The position numbers and the translations under genes were made by a program. Under the pieces are notes generated by a model. It was not told where the DNA came from. It saw only the letters and a program-made list of their open reading frames with translations, and made no database searches. This document shows positions 40,829-51,400 of a DNA stretch of 64,000 nt, one piece after another (the first letter of the stretch is position 1; every line of letters starts with the position of its first letter). Source of the DNA: Halobacteriovorax sp. HLS (GTDB taxonomy: Bacteria; Bdellovibrionota; Bacteriovoracia; Bacteriovoracales; Bacteriovoracaceae); the NCBI RefSeq assembly GCF_004006665.1, contig NZ_QOCL01000004.1, positions 158,965 through 222,964 on the forward strand. The letters are read 5' to 3'.

Positions 40829-41845
40829 ATGAAGAAAGTGACATTATTGTGTTCATTGCTATTTACAGCTCTTGTATTCGGTTCAATAGAAACTGAAGCG
40901 GCAAGAAATTGTAGAAGCGATAACTCATGTGTAAGAAATGGTTCTAATAACTCTGGAGCGAGAGTAGACAGAGATAGAAACAGAAATGGTTCTAATAACT
41001 CTGGAGCGAGAGCAGACAGAGATAGAAACAGAAATGGTTCTAATAACTCTGGTGCGAGAGCAGATAGAGATAGAAACAGAAATGGTTCTAATAACTCTGG
41101 AGCGAGAGCAGATAGAGATAGAAACAGAAATGGTTCTAATAACTCTGGAGCGAGAGCAGACAGAGATAGAAACAGAAATGGTTCTAATAACTCTGGAGCG
41201 AGAGTAAATAGAGATAGAAACAGAAATGGATCTAATAACTCTGGAGCGAGAGTAAATAGAGATAGAAGAGACTCTAGGGACGATGCAAGAGCAAGAGCTC
41301 ATCGTAATTATCGTCATAGACCTAACTGGAACTCAAGAAATACGAGATATACTAGATATCATCACGCGCCGTATAGATACGACAGAACTCATCACAGAAG
41401 ATGGTCTACTAATAGAAGCTATCATAGAACAATTCCTTATAGAGATATTTACTGGAATAATTGGTTGAGAGTAAGAGTTACTTGGACTAATGGTTATTAC
41501 TGGTGGGATGATTATCCGTGGTATTCGTACAATGGTTATAGACATAGATACTCTAGGATAGATTACTGTAACTATGAATTAGTTGATGGTTACAATAATA
41601 CTGTTGAGAGAAGATTCTATAACTATACTTGTAATACAGGGTACGATCTTTGTGCTGACTTAAGAGATAATTTAAATAGCTACGAATATGGATATCGTTA
41701 CTTTTGTTCTGAAAAGCTAGATGGTGACTATACTGAGTATGGATATGATTACAACGACGATTTCTATTCTGACGTAAGCTATGATGATGGTTATGGTAGA
41801 GACGATTATGATGATTGGGATAATGATTTTAACGATAATTGGTAA
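40829..41845 (+). CDS. Secreted 16-residue-repeat protein
   Basis: 338 residues with a signal peptide (LLCSLLFTALVFG, cleavage near EAAA). Residues about 37-148 are seven copies of a 16-residue unit NGSNNSGARADRDRNR, low-complexity, Asn/Gly/Arg/Asp rich and presumably extended. The remainder is Tyr/Trp/Asp/Arg rich with seven Cys (for example DYCNYEL, YTCNTGYDLC, YFCSEK), suggesting a disulfide-stabilised surface domain, ending in an acidic Asp/Tyr/Gly tail. Function unknown; an adhesive or matrix protein is possible. The start at 40829 is set by TTGGAG upstream rather than the in-frame ATT/ATG at 40793. Confidence 0.7.
   Translation: MKKVTLLCSLLFTALVFGSIETEAARNCRSDNSCVRNGSNNSGARVDRDRNRNGSNNSGARADRDRNRNGSNNSGARADRDRNRNGSNNSGARADRDRNRNGSNNSGARADRDRNRNGSNNSGARVNRDRNRNGSNNSGARVNRDRRDSRDDARARAHRNYRHRPNWNSRNTRYTRYHHAPYRYDRTHHRRWSTNRSYHRTIPYRDIYWNNWLRVRVTWTNGYYWWDDYPWYSYNGYRHRYSRIDYCNYELVDGYNNTVERRFYNYTCNTGYDLCADLRDNLNSYEYGYRYFCSEKLDGDYTEYGYDYNDDFYSDVSYDDGYGRDDYDDWDNDFNDNW
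40937..41272 (+). repeat. 48-bp coding tandem repeat, seven copies
   Basis: Seven consecutive 48-bp units encode NGSNNSGAR(A/V)(D/N)RDRNR. Units are almost identical at the DNA level, indicating recent expansion or homogenisation. Confidence 0.92.
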
Positions 41846-41900
41846 TTAATTTCTTTAACAAAGAAGCTTCATAGAATAAACTTATTGAAAGGATATTTTT

Positions 41901-42473
41901 GTGAAGCTTTTTTTATTTCTATTTTTCATTTCATTTTCTACATTTGCCAATCTTGCAACAGTTTCTAGAGTTAAGGGTGATGCTGTTGTTAATATTAAAA
42001 CGAGAGTAACTCAGGGGATGAAGTTAAATGAGTTTGATATTTTGGAAACAGTTGGGGAAAAGAGTTTTGTAGAGATTAAATTTAAAAGTGGTCACTTAGT
42101 TAGACTTAGAAGTGGTAAAGTTGTAATTAAGAAAATGACGTCGAATGAAACTGTCTTTAAGTTAATTAAAGGTAAGATCTTTAATTATGTTCAAAAATTA
42201 AATAAGAACCAAAAATTTAAAGTAGAAACAATCCATTCTTCTCTTGGTGTAAGAGGGACTATGTTTATGGTTTCTGTCGAAGAAGATAAGAGTTATCTAT
42301 GCGTCTGTGAAGGCTCCGTTGAAACGAATAATGGAAAAACAAAAAACCTTGTAAATAGAGGTGAAGATCAGTTTATAGATTCTATGCAGGCATTTGAAGT
42401 GAAAAAGGCCTCTTCTGACATGATGACAATGGCAACAGATGAGTTTAAGTCGATGGGCCTAGAAGTTAACTAA
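41901..42473 (+). CDS. Secreted FecR-domain protein
   Basis: 190 residues with a signal peptide (FLFLFFISFSTFA). FecR-like core: RVKGDAVVNIKTRVTQGMKL, LETVGEKSFVEIKFKSGHLV, VFKLIKGKIFNYV and HSSLGVRGTMFMVSVEED. The cytoplasmic/TM part of true FecR regulators is absent, so it is a periplasmic stand-alone domain. GTG start with AAAGGA 7 nt upstream. It begins 55 bp after the repeat-protein gene. Confidence 0.75.
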   Translation: MKLFLFLFFISFSTFANLATVSRVKGDAVVNIKTRVTQGMKLNEFDILETVGEKSFVEIKFKSGHLVRLRSGKVVIKKMTSNETVFKLIKGKIFNYVQKLNKNQKFKVETIHSSLGVRGTMFMVSVEEDKSYLCVCEGSVETNNGKTKNLVNRGEDQFIDSMQAFEVKKASSDMMTMATDEFKSMGLEVN

Positions 42474-42490
42474 CTGTAATAATTCTAACA

Positions 42491-42507
42491 TGTCTAAAAT
42501 TTAGACA
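42491..42507 (+). promoter_or_regulatory. Palindromic candidate enhancer site for the 1571-residue protein gene
   Basis: TGTCTAAAATTTAGACA is a perfect 17-bp palindrome (8-bp arms, 1-bp centre), centred 86 bp upstream of the predicted sigma54 start. A near copy occurs at the corresponding distance from the sigma54 promoter at 36087. It also lies 18 bp after the FecR-like stop, so a 3'-hairpin role is an alternative. Confidence 0.5.
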
Positions 42508-42558
42508 CCTAAGTTTAACCTAAGTACCTAGTATTCTGTACTATTTCAAAGCAAATCT

Positions 42559-42574
42559 TGGCCCTTCAATTGCA
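42559..42574 (+). promoter_or_regulatory. Sigma54 (-24/-12) promoter
   Basis: TGGCCCTTCAATTGCA, preceded by T, fits YTGGCAC-N5-TTGCW with correct 10-bp GG-GC spacing. Start expected near 42585, leader 24 nt. Followed by the 14-mer TTATATAAGTATAA (42576-42589) shared with the promoter at 8561. Confidence 0.75.
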
Positions 42575-42608
42575 GTTATATAAGTATAACTGTTATTAGG
42601 GGACAATT

Positions 42609-45600
42609 ATGAAGAGATTTATCTCTGCTTTTATTATTTACATCATTTCATTTCAAATGGCCTTTGCTGAGACTATTTCAAGAATACCAGCATCACAGGA
42701 CTATGGTCATGAAATCTCAATTGAGGCCATGTCTTCTCAAATTGAATCTTTTAGAGACTCAATTAAGGGAAAAGACCTTAAGGCCGATTGTAATACTGAT
42801 GCTGCCGATGCTTTGGAGAAAGCGGCGAAGCAAGAAGAGACACAATCAATCGAAGCAGATGATGAAGATATGTTCGCTGATGATTCATATGAATCAGTGA
42901 AATATGACGAAAATACTAAAACTAATTGGGAAAAAATCTTAGCAGGTATCACTGAAGCATCTTGTGGTCAGTATTTATATACTTTTGATGAAGATCTTTC
43001 TAAAGAAGAAGCACAAAAATGTGTACCTAAAAGACAAAAAGGTCATATTGAAAAATTTGCTGAAAATATGATCAAGCTTGAAGATGAAGAAAAAGAGCTA
43101 CCTGCACTTGGTGCTGATGATAAATTATTAAGATCTCTGCACAAGAAAGCTGAATTTCTAAAAAGAGAACTAAGAAAGTACTTATATGATGATGAAGTAG
43201 AGGAAGAAGTAAGAAGAAAAATGCTTGTTGAGTATCTTGGAGGTGTTCTATTACCTATGAGAGACTTAGTGATTTCTAAAAGATCATATGTTGATAGAGA
43301 GTATGATGGAGAGTTCTTCTATGAATCTCTTCTTCCTGAGTTTCCAACTGATTTATTTCCTGAAGATGAAATTGACCAAAGAAAATTGATTACAATGGGA
43401 CCAGATGAGACAACTGATCCATTTCACTTAAAGGTAAGTGATGAGAGCTGGGGAAAATCGACTTTAAAGTTTAATGAAAATGAGATTCTTTCTAGAGATG
43501 TTCTAACACTTGTTAAGACTCCTACAAAGAGAAATTATGCAAGGGCCCTAAAGTGGTTAACTCTTCATATGATGCTTTCTCAAGTTTATGTATATGATGC
43601 AATTAGGGACAATAAGAATCCAGTTGAGATTCCAAGATCTTGTCAGTCGCACTTTAATGGTAACTTACCTGAGAAGTTCGAGTTTAACTTTGCACAGGGA
43701 CAAGGAGATACTTATTTAGAAAATATCATGTCTGGACATGGCCTAACTTTTAGCTACAGTAATTACCAATTTCTTGAATACTATATGGATAATGCTGATA
43801 AGAACCCTCTAAAGACAGGTTATAGTGGTTTAATGCCATTCCAAGAATATAAGAGTGCTCTTAGAAATGATAGAGATGGATCACATTTTACTAATCCAGA
43901 TATTGATGACATTTCTCACTATGAAACAGTTATGCAAATGAAGCTTCCATATGCTCTTCAAATATTTAAAGGAAAAGTAAGAGGTTCTTACAATAGAAGA
44001 ACGAAGAAGCATACTCCTGCTAAAAGATATACTTATAATTTAGCGGAAGAATTTCAGAAGTTTTTTCAAAGACCTGACGAGAATAAGATTTATGAAACGA
44101 AACTTGAAGATGGTTCAACTGTTGGAATAAATACTCAACGTCAGAATCTATCTCTATTCTTAACAGAACTAATGCAGAAATATGGAAAATCTCATTACAC
44201 TGAAATTATGAGTGATAGACTTGTAAGTAAATTAAAGTCTAATAAAGTTAGAATTAAAATACCTTCGCTATATGGTTCTGCTGTATGGAGACATTGGGCA
44301 TTAAAGAATTTGGCGATGTATTTTGAAACACACAGAAATATTTCTAAGAACTCTGATATCTATAAAAGAGCAGCAACATCTTGCTACTATTCTAAATCAG
44401 GATCAAAGCTTTGTAAGACTGGTCGTGATGGGCATATTATTGCAAATATAGCCGACTACTTAAAAGATTTTACAAACTCTAATGACTTCATTCCTACAAG
44501 AAGACTAGAGGAAATGAAAATTGAAGAAAATTATGCTCTATTCGGATACTTCTGGAATATCAGTGCTAACTCTCTTAAGTCTGACTTTTCTTTTGCACAT
44601 ACTAATGAATATAAATTCCTAACTGATCAGATGACGGCCCTTAATCCATGGGCAAGTGTGAGAATGAGTTACCTAGTTGCTTTGGATGAACTAGAGCAGG
44701 TACAGGCCGGAATGACTCCAGTATATAAGACTGGTTCTAGAGGTCGCAGACAAACAAATGAGTCTAGAGCGAGCTCAGCTAGAATGAAAAACCATATCGA
44801 AATGCTTAATAAAGCAGCAAAAGAAGCTGGTATTAATAAGGTACTTACTCCAAGTTATGCCAATGGAATTCTTAGTGAAGATGAGAAAAATGCGTTTTGG
44901 AGTGATATTAAAGAAAGAGTAAATGAAGAAAATTCTAACCTTTTTCAAACAAAGTTTAATGGTAAATCATACTACTCGAGATTAGAAGATCTTTCGTATC
45001 AAACTCTTCTTACTAGAGAAGGAGTAAGTAATTATTCATCTCAAAATGGAGTGAGCCTAAGCTCTCAAGCCTGGGATGAAATTGAAGATACTTTAGATAG
45101 CGATGAAGGAAAACTTGGTAGCTTCTTTCTTGATCTATATAAGAATAAGGGAAATATTAATAAGCAAATCGAAATGTTTGATGATTTCTCTAAAGAGAAT
45201 GGTATCGATAATGCTTATTCAGCTAAGATGAACTTTCTAAGCTTAGACAACAGTATTAAGGCCCCTATCTTTAAAGATTTAATTAAAGAATCTGCTCTAG
45301 TAAGAAAAAGAGAAGTTATGAATAACTTAAGTGAGTTCTGTAATATGGAGCCAAATGATCACGAAAGTTTTAAAACACTTTTTTATGCTACTTCTAAAGC
45401 ACAGAATGAATTGAATATGAAAGCAGGACTTCCAGGTGTTCCTGAGAACGTACTAGATAAGATTAATTCAATGTCTGATGCTGAATGGACAGATATGTGG
45501 CTAGGTTTAGGAGCAGGTTTCTTGGGTGTTGCCGCGATTCTTATCGGAGCAGCTTGTACAGGAGTGACAGGTGGACTATGTGCTCCTCTAGGAATTGCGA

Positions 45601-47324
45601 TGATGGCCGCAGGTACTTCTGCACTTGGAATGCAAGTCGCTCTAGTTAGTAGAGAAGTTGATAGAAAGTTAGATGCGGATGTAAACGAAGCTAAAGTTGA
45701 TAAGATGGAAAAACTAGGGTTTGCTACATCTGGAAGTAGTGATGAAGTTGCTAGATCTTGGGGATGGGCAATATTTGAAACCGTATCTATTATTCCTCTG
45801 ATTGGAGTAGTGAGTCGATCAGCTAAGGTTGGAGCAAAATTAACATATGTTTCAGCTAGAACTATGATGAGAAATACTGGTAAGGTTGGATTCAAGTCGG
45901 CATGGAAAATGGCCGGTGTAGCAGGACAAAAAGTTGTAACTGAAGCAGATGTAAACTTTGCTAGATACGTACTAGGTTTTAAATCATTGAAAGATGATGT
46001 TGCCAGACTTGTTGGTAGAAGTAGTGATGACGCTGCCAAATTAACATCAGAGCTATCTCAAGAGCTTATGAGAAGTGGATTAAGTGAAGATGTTGTAAAG
46101 AACGCAATGGGGAAAGTTGATGATATTAAAGGTTTATACAAATCTGGTAAAATATCAGTAACTGAGATGGTTAAGAGAATTGGAAAAGTTATTACTCCTT
46201 TAAAGAAACTTGCAAAAGAAGGTGGAGACGATGTCTTTAAATACACGAGTAATGTAATTGTTAAGGAAACTCCTGAGTTAATAGATAGAAAAACTGCTGA
46301 GGTTGTAGCTGAGTACTTTGGTCATAATCCAAATGGTTTAAAGAACCTTCTACAGTCATACTCGACTAAATGGTTTAGTTCACATGATAAATTAGTTCAC
46401 GCTAGAGCAGTTATGATGAAGGCCAATAAAGGTGAGTATCTATGGGGAACAAACTGGGCAAGAAAGCTACGATTCGAAGAACTTGCTAAAAATGGTTCTA
46501 AAATGAAAAGAATGACAGAGGAGTTAGCTGAGGTTGCTGCAAGAGGTGATGATCTGACTGAGTACCTTGTGAAGAATATGGAAAACCTTACTGATATTTT
46601 TGTAAAGATACCAGTAAGAAAAAGAGAACTACCATATATGTTCTTTCTTCAAGGTGGACCACATGTAGGTGGAGTTATGAAGAATACGACTTCTGGATTT
46701 GTAAATAGAGTTTCTGGTGCGGTATATGACCTTGCAGATGGTCTGATTATGAGAAAATTCCTAAATGCAAGAGCTAGACTTGTTTATGAATCAACTAAGG
46801 CTACAGCAAGAGAGAGTTTTGGTCTAAGTAAGTATGTAGCAGCTGAAACAACGTTTGAAGCACTAAAGGCCTTCGATAAAACTGTTGATGATGCAATTCT
46901 ATCTTCTTCAAAAGCGAAGTCTAAAAAGTTAGCAGCTGATATGGAAGTTTTTAAAGACGCAGTTGCAAATAGAGTTCATGCATTTGCTAAAAATAAAGTT
47001 GATCAACAAGGACTAATGAAGTTTATCTCACAACTAAAAAAAGGTGAGCAAGCGGCATTTAAGGAATTTGTTGAGCTAACTCCAGATGCAGTTAAGAAGC
47101 TATTATTTAACTCAAAAGGACCTAAGCAAGAAGCTCTTGCACAAGTAATATGGTCAGCAGTTCCTGTAGATGATGTTTTTGAAACTAAGCAATTAGGAGA
47201 TATGGCCTATAAAGTAGTTAGAGAATTATCTGAGTACAATACAGCAAGTGAATTTGATAAGTTCGTAAGTGCATTGAAGATTTTAATTATTAGTAGAGAC
47301 CCAGGTGTTGTAGAAATAATGTAA
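42609..47324 (+). CDS. Giant exported protein, 1571 residues, unknown
   Basis: Signal peptide at 1-20 (AFA-ET). The large N-terminal region (about 21-950) is acidic and helical with scattered Cys. About residues 960-1013 form a Gly/Ala-rich hydrophobic hairpin (GLGAGFLGVAAILIGAA, GIAMMAAGTSALGM), and a third hydrophobic segment is near 1050-1070 (FETVSIIPLIGVVSR), resembling membrane-inserting toxin or translocation segments. The C-terminal 500 residues are basic, helical and Lys/Ala rich. I recognise no family. AGGGG precedes the ATG. It has its own sigma54 promoter and terminator. Confidence 0.65.
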   Translation: MKRFISAFIIYIISFQMAFAETISRIPASQDYGHEISIEAMSSQIESFRDSIKGKDLKADCNTDAADALEKAAKQEETQSIEADDEDMFADDSYESVKYDENTKTNWEKILAGITEASCGQYLYTFDEDLSKEEAQKCVPKRQKGHIEKFAENMIKLEDEEKELPALGADDKLLRSLHKKAEFLKRELRKYLYDDEVEEEVRRKMLVEYLGGVLLPMRDLVISKRSYVDREYDGEFFYESLLPEFPTDLFPEDEIDQRKLITMGPDETTDPFHLKVSDESWGKSTLKFNENEILSRDVLTLVKTPTKRNYARALKWLTLHMMLSQVYVYDAIRDNKNPVEIPRSCQSHFNGNLPEKFEFNFAQGQGDTYLENIMSGHGLTFSYSNYQFLEYYMDNADKNPLKTGYSGLMPFQEYKSALRNDRDGSHFTNPDIDDISHYETVMQMKLPYALQIFKGKVRGSYNRRTKKHTPAKRYTYNLAEEFQKFFQRPDENKIYETKLEDGSTVGINTQRQNLSLFLTELMQKYGKSHYTEIMSDRLVSKLKSNKVRIKIPSLYGSAVWRHWALKNLAMYFETHRNISKNSDIYKRAATSCYYSKSGSKLCKTGRDGHIIANIADYLKDFTNSNDFIPTRRLEEMKIEENYALFGYFWNISANSLKSDFSFAHTNEYKFLTDQMTALNPWASVRMSYLVALDELEQVQAGMTPVYKTGSRGRRQTNESRASSARMKNHIEMLNKAAKEAGINKVLTPSYANGILSEDEKNAFWSDIKERVNEENSNLFQTKFNGKSYYSRLEDLSYQTLLTREGVSNYSSQNGVSLSSQAWDEIEDTLDSDEGKLGSFFLDLYKNKGNINKQIEMFDDFSKENGIDNAYSAKMNFLSLDNSIKAPIFKDLIKESALVRKREVMNNLSEFCNMEPNDHESFKTLFYATSKAQNELNMKAGLPGVPENVLDKINSMSDAEWTDMWLGLGAGFLGVAAILIGAACTGVTGGLCAPLGIAMMAAGTSALGMQVALVSREVDRKLDADVNEAKVDKMEKLGFATSGSSDEVARSWGWAIFETVSIIPLIGVVSRSAKVGAKLTYVSARTMMRNTGKVGFKSAWKMAGVAGQKVVTEADVNFARYVLGFKSLKDDVARLVGRSSDDAAKLTSELSQELMRSGLSEDVVKNAMGKVDDIKGLYKSGKISVTEMVKRIGKVITPLKKLAKEGGDDVFKYTSNVIVKETPELIDRKTAEVVAEYFGHNPNGLKNLLQSYSTKWFSSHDKLVHARAVMMKANKGEYLWGTNWARKLRFEELAKNGSKMKRMTEELAEVAARGDDLTEYLVKNMENLTDIFVKIPVRKRELPYMFFLQGGPHVGGVMKNTTSGFVNRVSGAVYDLADGLIMRKFLNARARLVYESTKATARESFGLSKYVAAETTFEALKAFDKTVDDAILSSSKAKSKKLAADMEVFKDAVANRVHAFAKNKVDQQGLMKFISQLKKGEQAAFKEFVELTPDAVKKLLFNSKGPKQEALAQVIWSAVPVDDVFETKQLGDMAYKVVRELSEYNTASEFDKFVSALKILIISRDPGVVEIM

Positions 47325-47326
47325 AA

Positions 47327-47350
47327 AAAAGGCTCCTTTTGGAGCCTTTT
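47327..47350 (+). terminator. Bidirectional rho-independent terminator
   Basis: AAAAGGCTCC (47327-47336), TTTT, GGAGCCTTTT (47341-47350). T-runs on both strands serve the convergent genes ending at 47324 and 47352. Confidence 0.85.
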
Positions 47351-47351
47351 A

Positions 47352-48299
47352 CTATTTAAAGAAACAATTCTTCTTTTTCAAAAACTCTAATTGTTCATTC
47401 ATATACTGATCGTCACCAGCTCTTCTTTTAAGAGCACTATAAAATGCATCTTGCTTGTCAGTCTTAGCGCCAGCAGTTTCATTGGCCTCTTTAATGATTT
47501 TTGTCCACCCTTCTAGAACATCTTCATCCATATCTTCACTGAAAAGCTTCCAGAAAGTATGTGGGTTTCTAGAGTCTACTAGTTGAGTAGAACCATTAGC
47601 ATCTGTACTAAATTTCTTAATAGCTTCAATTAGTTCTTTTTGTTTCTTTGTTCCGGCCTCTGCTAGTCCAAGAAAAAGTCCTAGAGCTCTTTCTTCTTCC
47701 GGTCTCAGCATTCTAGGGTCGACATTTGCTAGTGTTCCAAAGTCATGTTTAGCAAACTTTGTGTTGATAAAATTTGTTAAATCTCTTGGATTTCTTGGTA
47801 GAGTTTTATCAAGAACTTTCTTAGCTGTAGTATTATTAATTTCTTCTAGCGTGAATTTGAAACCGTTCTTACTAAGAACATCACTTACGCACTGAGCACA
47901 TGCAAGTACAGTAGATCCTCTATTTCCATAGCGATTTGCTAAATAGATTAGTCCATTTACTGCATCAACAACGTCTTTTTTGCTAGGGTCTGTTTTATTT
48001 AATAGTGTCTGTAGCTTCTTTCTAATTTTAATATCTTGTGGAGAGCCACCTAAACTATTTAAAATTCCTTGAAGTTCCTTCTTGGAAGGTTTCGAATTTT
48101 TGAAATTTAGGGCAGTAAGAGAATTAGATACATATCTCTTAACTCTTGGAATAGCGATAGCATCTATGCCATTCTTAGTAAGTATTTCAGCAACTCCCGT
48201 ATCATTGATGAGGAAGTCTATCAATTTACCACCACCAGAAGCTTGAATGCTCAATGATGTTAGTAAAATTAGTGTTATTGTAAGCTTTCGTAAAAACAT
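47352..48299 (-). CDS. Exported protein, 315 residues, unknown
   Basis: Signal peptide of about 20 residues (SLSIQAS). Mature protein is basic and helical with one Cys pair CAQC (about residues 137-140) and a final CFFK. Repeated short helices with Lys/Asp (SKKELQGILNSLGG, KKDVVDAVNGL). No family recognised. It is convergent with the giant gene and may be functionally linked, but nothing proves it. GAGAG is 8-9 nt before the ATG. Confidence 0.55.
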   Translation of the reverse strand: MFLRKLTITLILLTSLSIQASGGGKLIDFLINDTGVAEILTKNGIDAIAIPRVKRYVSNSLTALNFKNSKPSKKELQGILNSLGGSPQDIKIRKKLQTLLNKTDPSKKDVVDAVNGLIYLANRYGNRGSTVLACAQCVSDVLSKNGFKFTLEEINNTTAKKVLDKTLPRNPRDLTNFINTKFAKHDFGTLANVDPRMLRPEEERALGLFLGLAEAGTKKQKELIEAIKKFSTDANGSTQLVDSRNPHTFWKLFSEDMDEDVLEGWTKIIKEANETAGAKTDKQDAFYSALKRRAGDDQYMNEQLEFLKKKNCFFK

Positions 48300-48460
48300 G
48301 GAAACAATCTCTCTTGTTTTTGGATTATATATTTCTTAATTCCTTATCGTCTCTTTATGGTCAAACTTAAATAAAAAGTACGCTCCTAAGTGTCTGATTA
48401 TTTATTGTTTATCCTAAAGAAAAAATAGCTATCTCCGTAAAGTAATATAGAAGGTAGTTC

Positions 48461-51400
48461 ATGAAATATTTGCTCATTATTCTATATCTAGTCATTTTCA
48501 ATGTCTTTGCGGGAGATTGGACTCAGCTATATAAAACAAGTGGTCTTGGTAATAAGGTGGTCGTATCCTATGATCCACTAGATAAAGTGATAAAACTTGA
48601 TTATAGAAAAGGTATGTTCGCAAGAGTTTATTCTAAAGAGTTTTCAGTTAAGAATACAGTAGTCATTGATGAAGTCACTAGTGAAGTAAAAGAGCTTCTA
48701 GCGGAAAATAATATTCCAGAAGCAACTATAGAGGAAGCTCTAGAAGAAGTTCAAAACTTAAAATATCTCGATGGGTCTAGCTGTCATATTGTTAGTTTTG
48801 GCATAACCCCTGAAGCTTCAAATGAATTAGCTCCGCTGTTGTCCAAGATTTCAGCTGAAATTGTGTCTAAAGAAGCCGGAGTTGATAGTCACTTTCTAAT
48901 TAACTTAAAGCTAAAGGATGATAAGCCAGTTGAACTGAGGGCCATTACTAACAAAGAGGGGGAGATTATACAATTCTCACTCTTTTCAGAAACAGAAGAT
49001 CTTAGCTCATTTAGGATTGAAAATGAGAGTCCTCTTTATCATGTGATGAGTAACAATAAGCACTTTTTTACTTTGAAAGTAGATAAAGGAAGTAGGGATC
49101 GTATTTCTGTTCTAGTTCCAAGTAGTAAAAGAGTTCAAAACGTTGATCGAATTCACCTTAAATTACAAAGAACTAAAAAAGGGATAAGCTCAACTATTTA
49201 CTCAAGTAATAAAGATAAGGAAATTAAGCAGTCTCAAGTTTTAGATTTGAGAAATATACAGGTCGAGTATGTTGAAGTCGTTAATATCAATAACTCAGAT
49301 AGATACTATAAGGCACTAGAAGAAAGTGAGATAGAATCTATTTTCAAATTTAATGAATATAGTACAGATCTCTTAGAGAAAGTTAAAATGAATTTTGCTC
49401 GATGCATGGATGAACAATATCTTCTATCTATTGAGAGTCAAGAGGAGATGCAGTTTAGAGAAAACTGTATCAATGAAGCGAGTATTGAGGGACTGTTACT
49501 ATTTGGTGAATCCCTAAAAAGTGAGAACCTAATTGATAACTATTCATTAGGAAATATTAAGCAGGCCTTGTTTGGATGTTTGATAAATCATGGGGTAATG
49601 AAGAAAAGTAGAACAATGAGAACTTTTATTCATCCATTCAAAGATAAGGAACTTGTGCTGAACAAATGTAGTAAGACGTTCAACGATATAACCTATAGGG
49701 AAGTTCTTAGTAAAGAAATAGAAAGAAGTCATGATGTAAGAGCATTAGTGGGGAGTTCTGATTTATTACAAGAGTTAAAGAAAATTGTCCTTTCTGAATA
49801 TGTTAAATGCCTAGATCATAAAGACGCTAGTGAGTGTAAAAAAGATGAATCAAAAAAACTTGGGCGAAGTACTATTACTCTTTTAATGAGTAAAAATTTG
49901 TCAGATATTGAAGTAGATGATCTAGTTAATCGTTTGCAGCTTTGTGAGATGAATGATGCTAATTGTTTAAAGAAAGTTTATCTTGGTCTTAGCTCAACTA
50001 AGAATAGTGACTCATCTAGAGAATTATTAAAAAGAATATTTCCCAATAAGTCCATTAAGTTAAATGCAAAGGAAAAAGAATTATATAATACTCGCTTTTC
50101 TCTTTGTATGAGTGATCTTTCGCTTCCTGAATTAAGTGAGATGGAAGCTTTTCAGAAAATAAAGGATAGAGAGCAAGAGTGCTATATTAAATCGTTTAAA
50201 AAGTCACTTGCTCAAGTTGCAAGTATAGACTTAATTTCAAAAAGTCCTTTTTCTATTCTTAATGAAAAGAACTCTGATAGTTTTAGAAAAAAATCTCAGA
50301 GGGCGATTAATGAGAAGCTTAAAGGAGTTATTCTCATTTCAGATATTAAAGAAATTATAGATGATTCAGCAGATAGTCTGATGCCACAATTTGTAGATAC
50401 TTATTTAGAGTCTAGATTTAATGAATTAATTATAAATGGAACTTCAAAGCAGGAGGTTCTCTCAAACTTAACACTCATGCTTAATGGAGACTCTTCTAAA
50501 ACAGTTCAGGAAAATATTCGCTCTATAGTTAACCTCCAGAAGAAAAAGAGAGAGGACTTTGATACGACGTTATTTATTTTGGACACGCTAAAGAATGTCG
50601 AAATTTCTATGTTTGAAGCAAAGCATGAGCAGAGCGAAAGCTTTATTTATCGAAAATGTATTAATACAGAGTCTAAAGATAGAATGAAATCTTTAAATGA
50701 TTTAATACTTAAGTGTCGTAAAGAAGTATTCTCACAACAATTCTTTTTAGAGAAGAAGAAGCTCTTAGAGCAAGAGGTTTCAACTCATATGTCACTTTTA
50801 AGTAAGGATGCAAATGATGCTCTATCAGTTGTTGTTTCATTTGAAAGATGTTTACACATTCAAAATGTAAATGAAGACAATCTTCAGTCTTTGAAAAGAA
50901 AGAGTGAGTCATGTTTTCTAATCTCAAAATTAGATATATTGAATAATCTATCTGAATCTAAAATTGTCTCCAATGCTAAAATTATTGGAGGGAATAGTAG
51001 TTCTGATGGACTAAAGCTAACGAAAGATTGCTACGCAAACTACTTCTTACATCTCTTACGTGATTCCAAAAACACTATTTCTTCTGAGGATAGAAGTGAA
51101 CTTAAGGAATTAATATTTGGAGATTCATCTAATCAATCATTGTCAGAGTTGATTAAACAGGGTCATATGAATACTGGTCGCGGCTCTGTGTTGGATCACT
51201 TGTTTGATGACAAAAATAGAGAGAGGATTATTAACCTTATCTCTAGGGTGAGTGAGCTAGAAACTTTCTCGGATAGCCATTTAACAGAATACTCTAAAAG
51301 TTGTAATAAGGTTATTGATCAGAAGCTCTTTCATGGTTTTCAGGATTTTATACTCGAAAATATATCAGCAAGTTTTGATTTATCTGTTAATGAATTTGGG

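Noticed and set aside
40937..41272. Possible CRISPR-like array
   Set aside because: Units are contiguous without spacers and in frame with a secreted protein; coding tandem repeat.
40925..41317. Minus-strand frame over the 48-bp repeats
   Set aside because: Low-complexity Ser/Ile/Val shadow of the coding repeat on the plus strand.
45383..46039. 218-codon minus-strand frame inside the 1571-residue gene
   Set aside because: Lies fully within the larger gene, lacks a ribosome site, and its composition is that of an antisense frame.
46058..46246. Small minus-strand frame within the giant gene
   Set aside because: No ribosome site and completely inside a well-supported gene.
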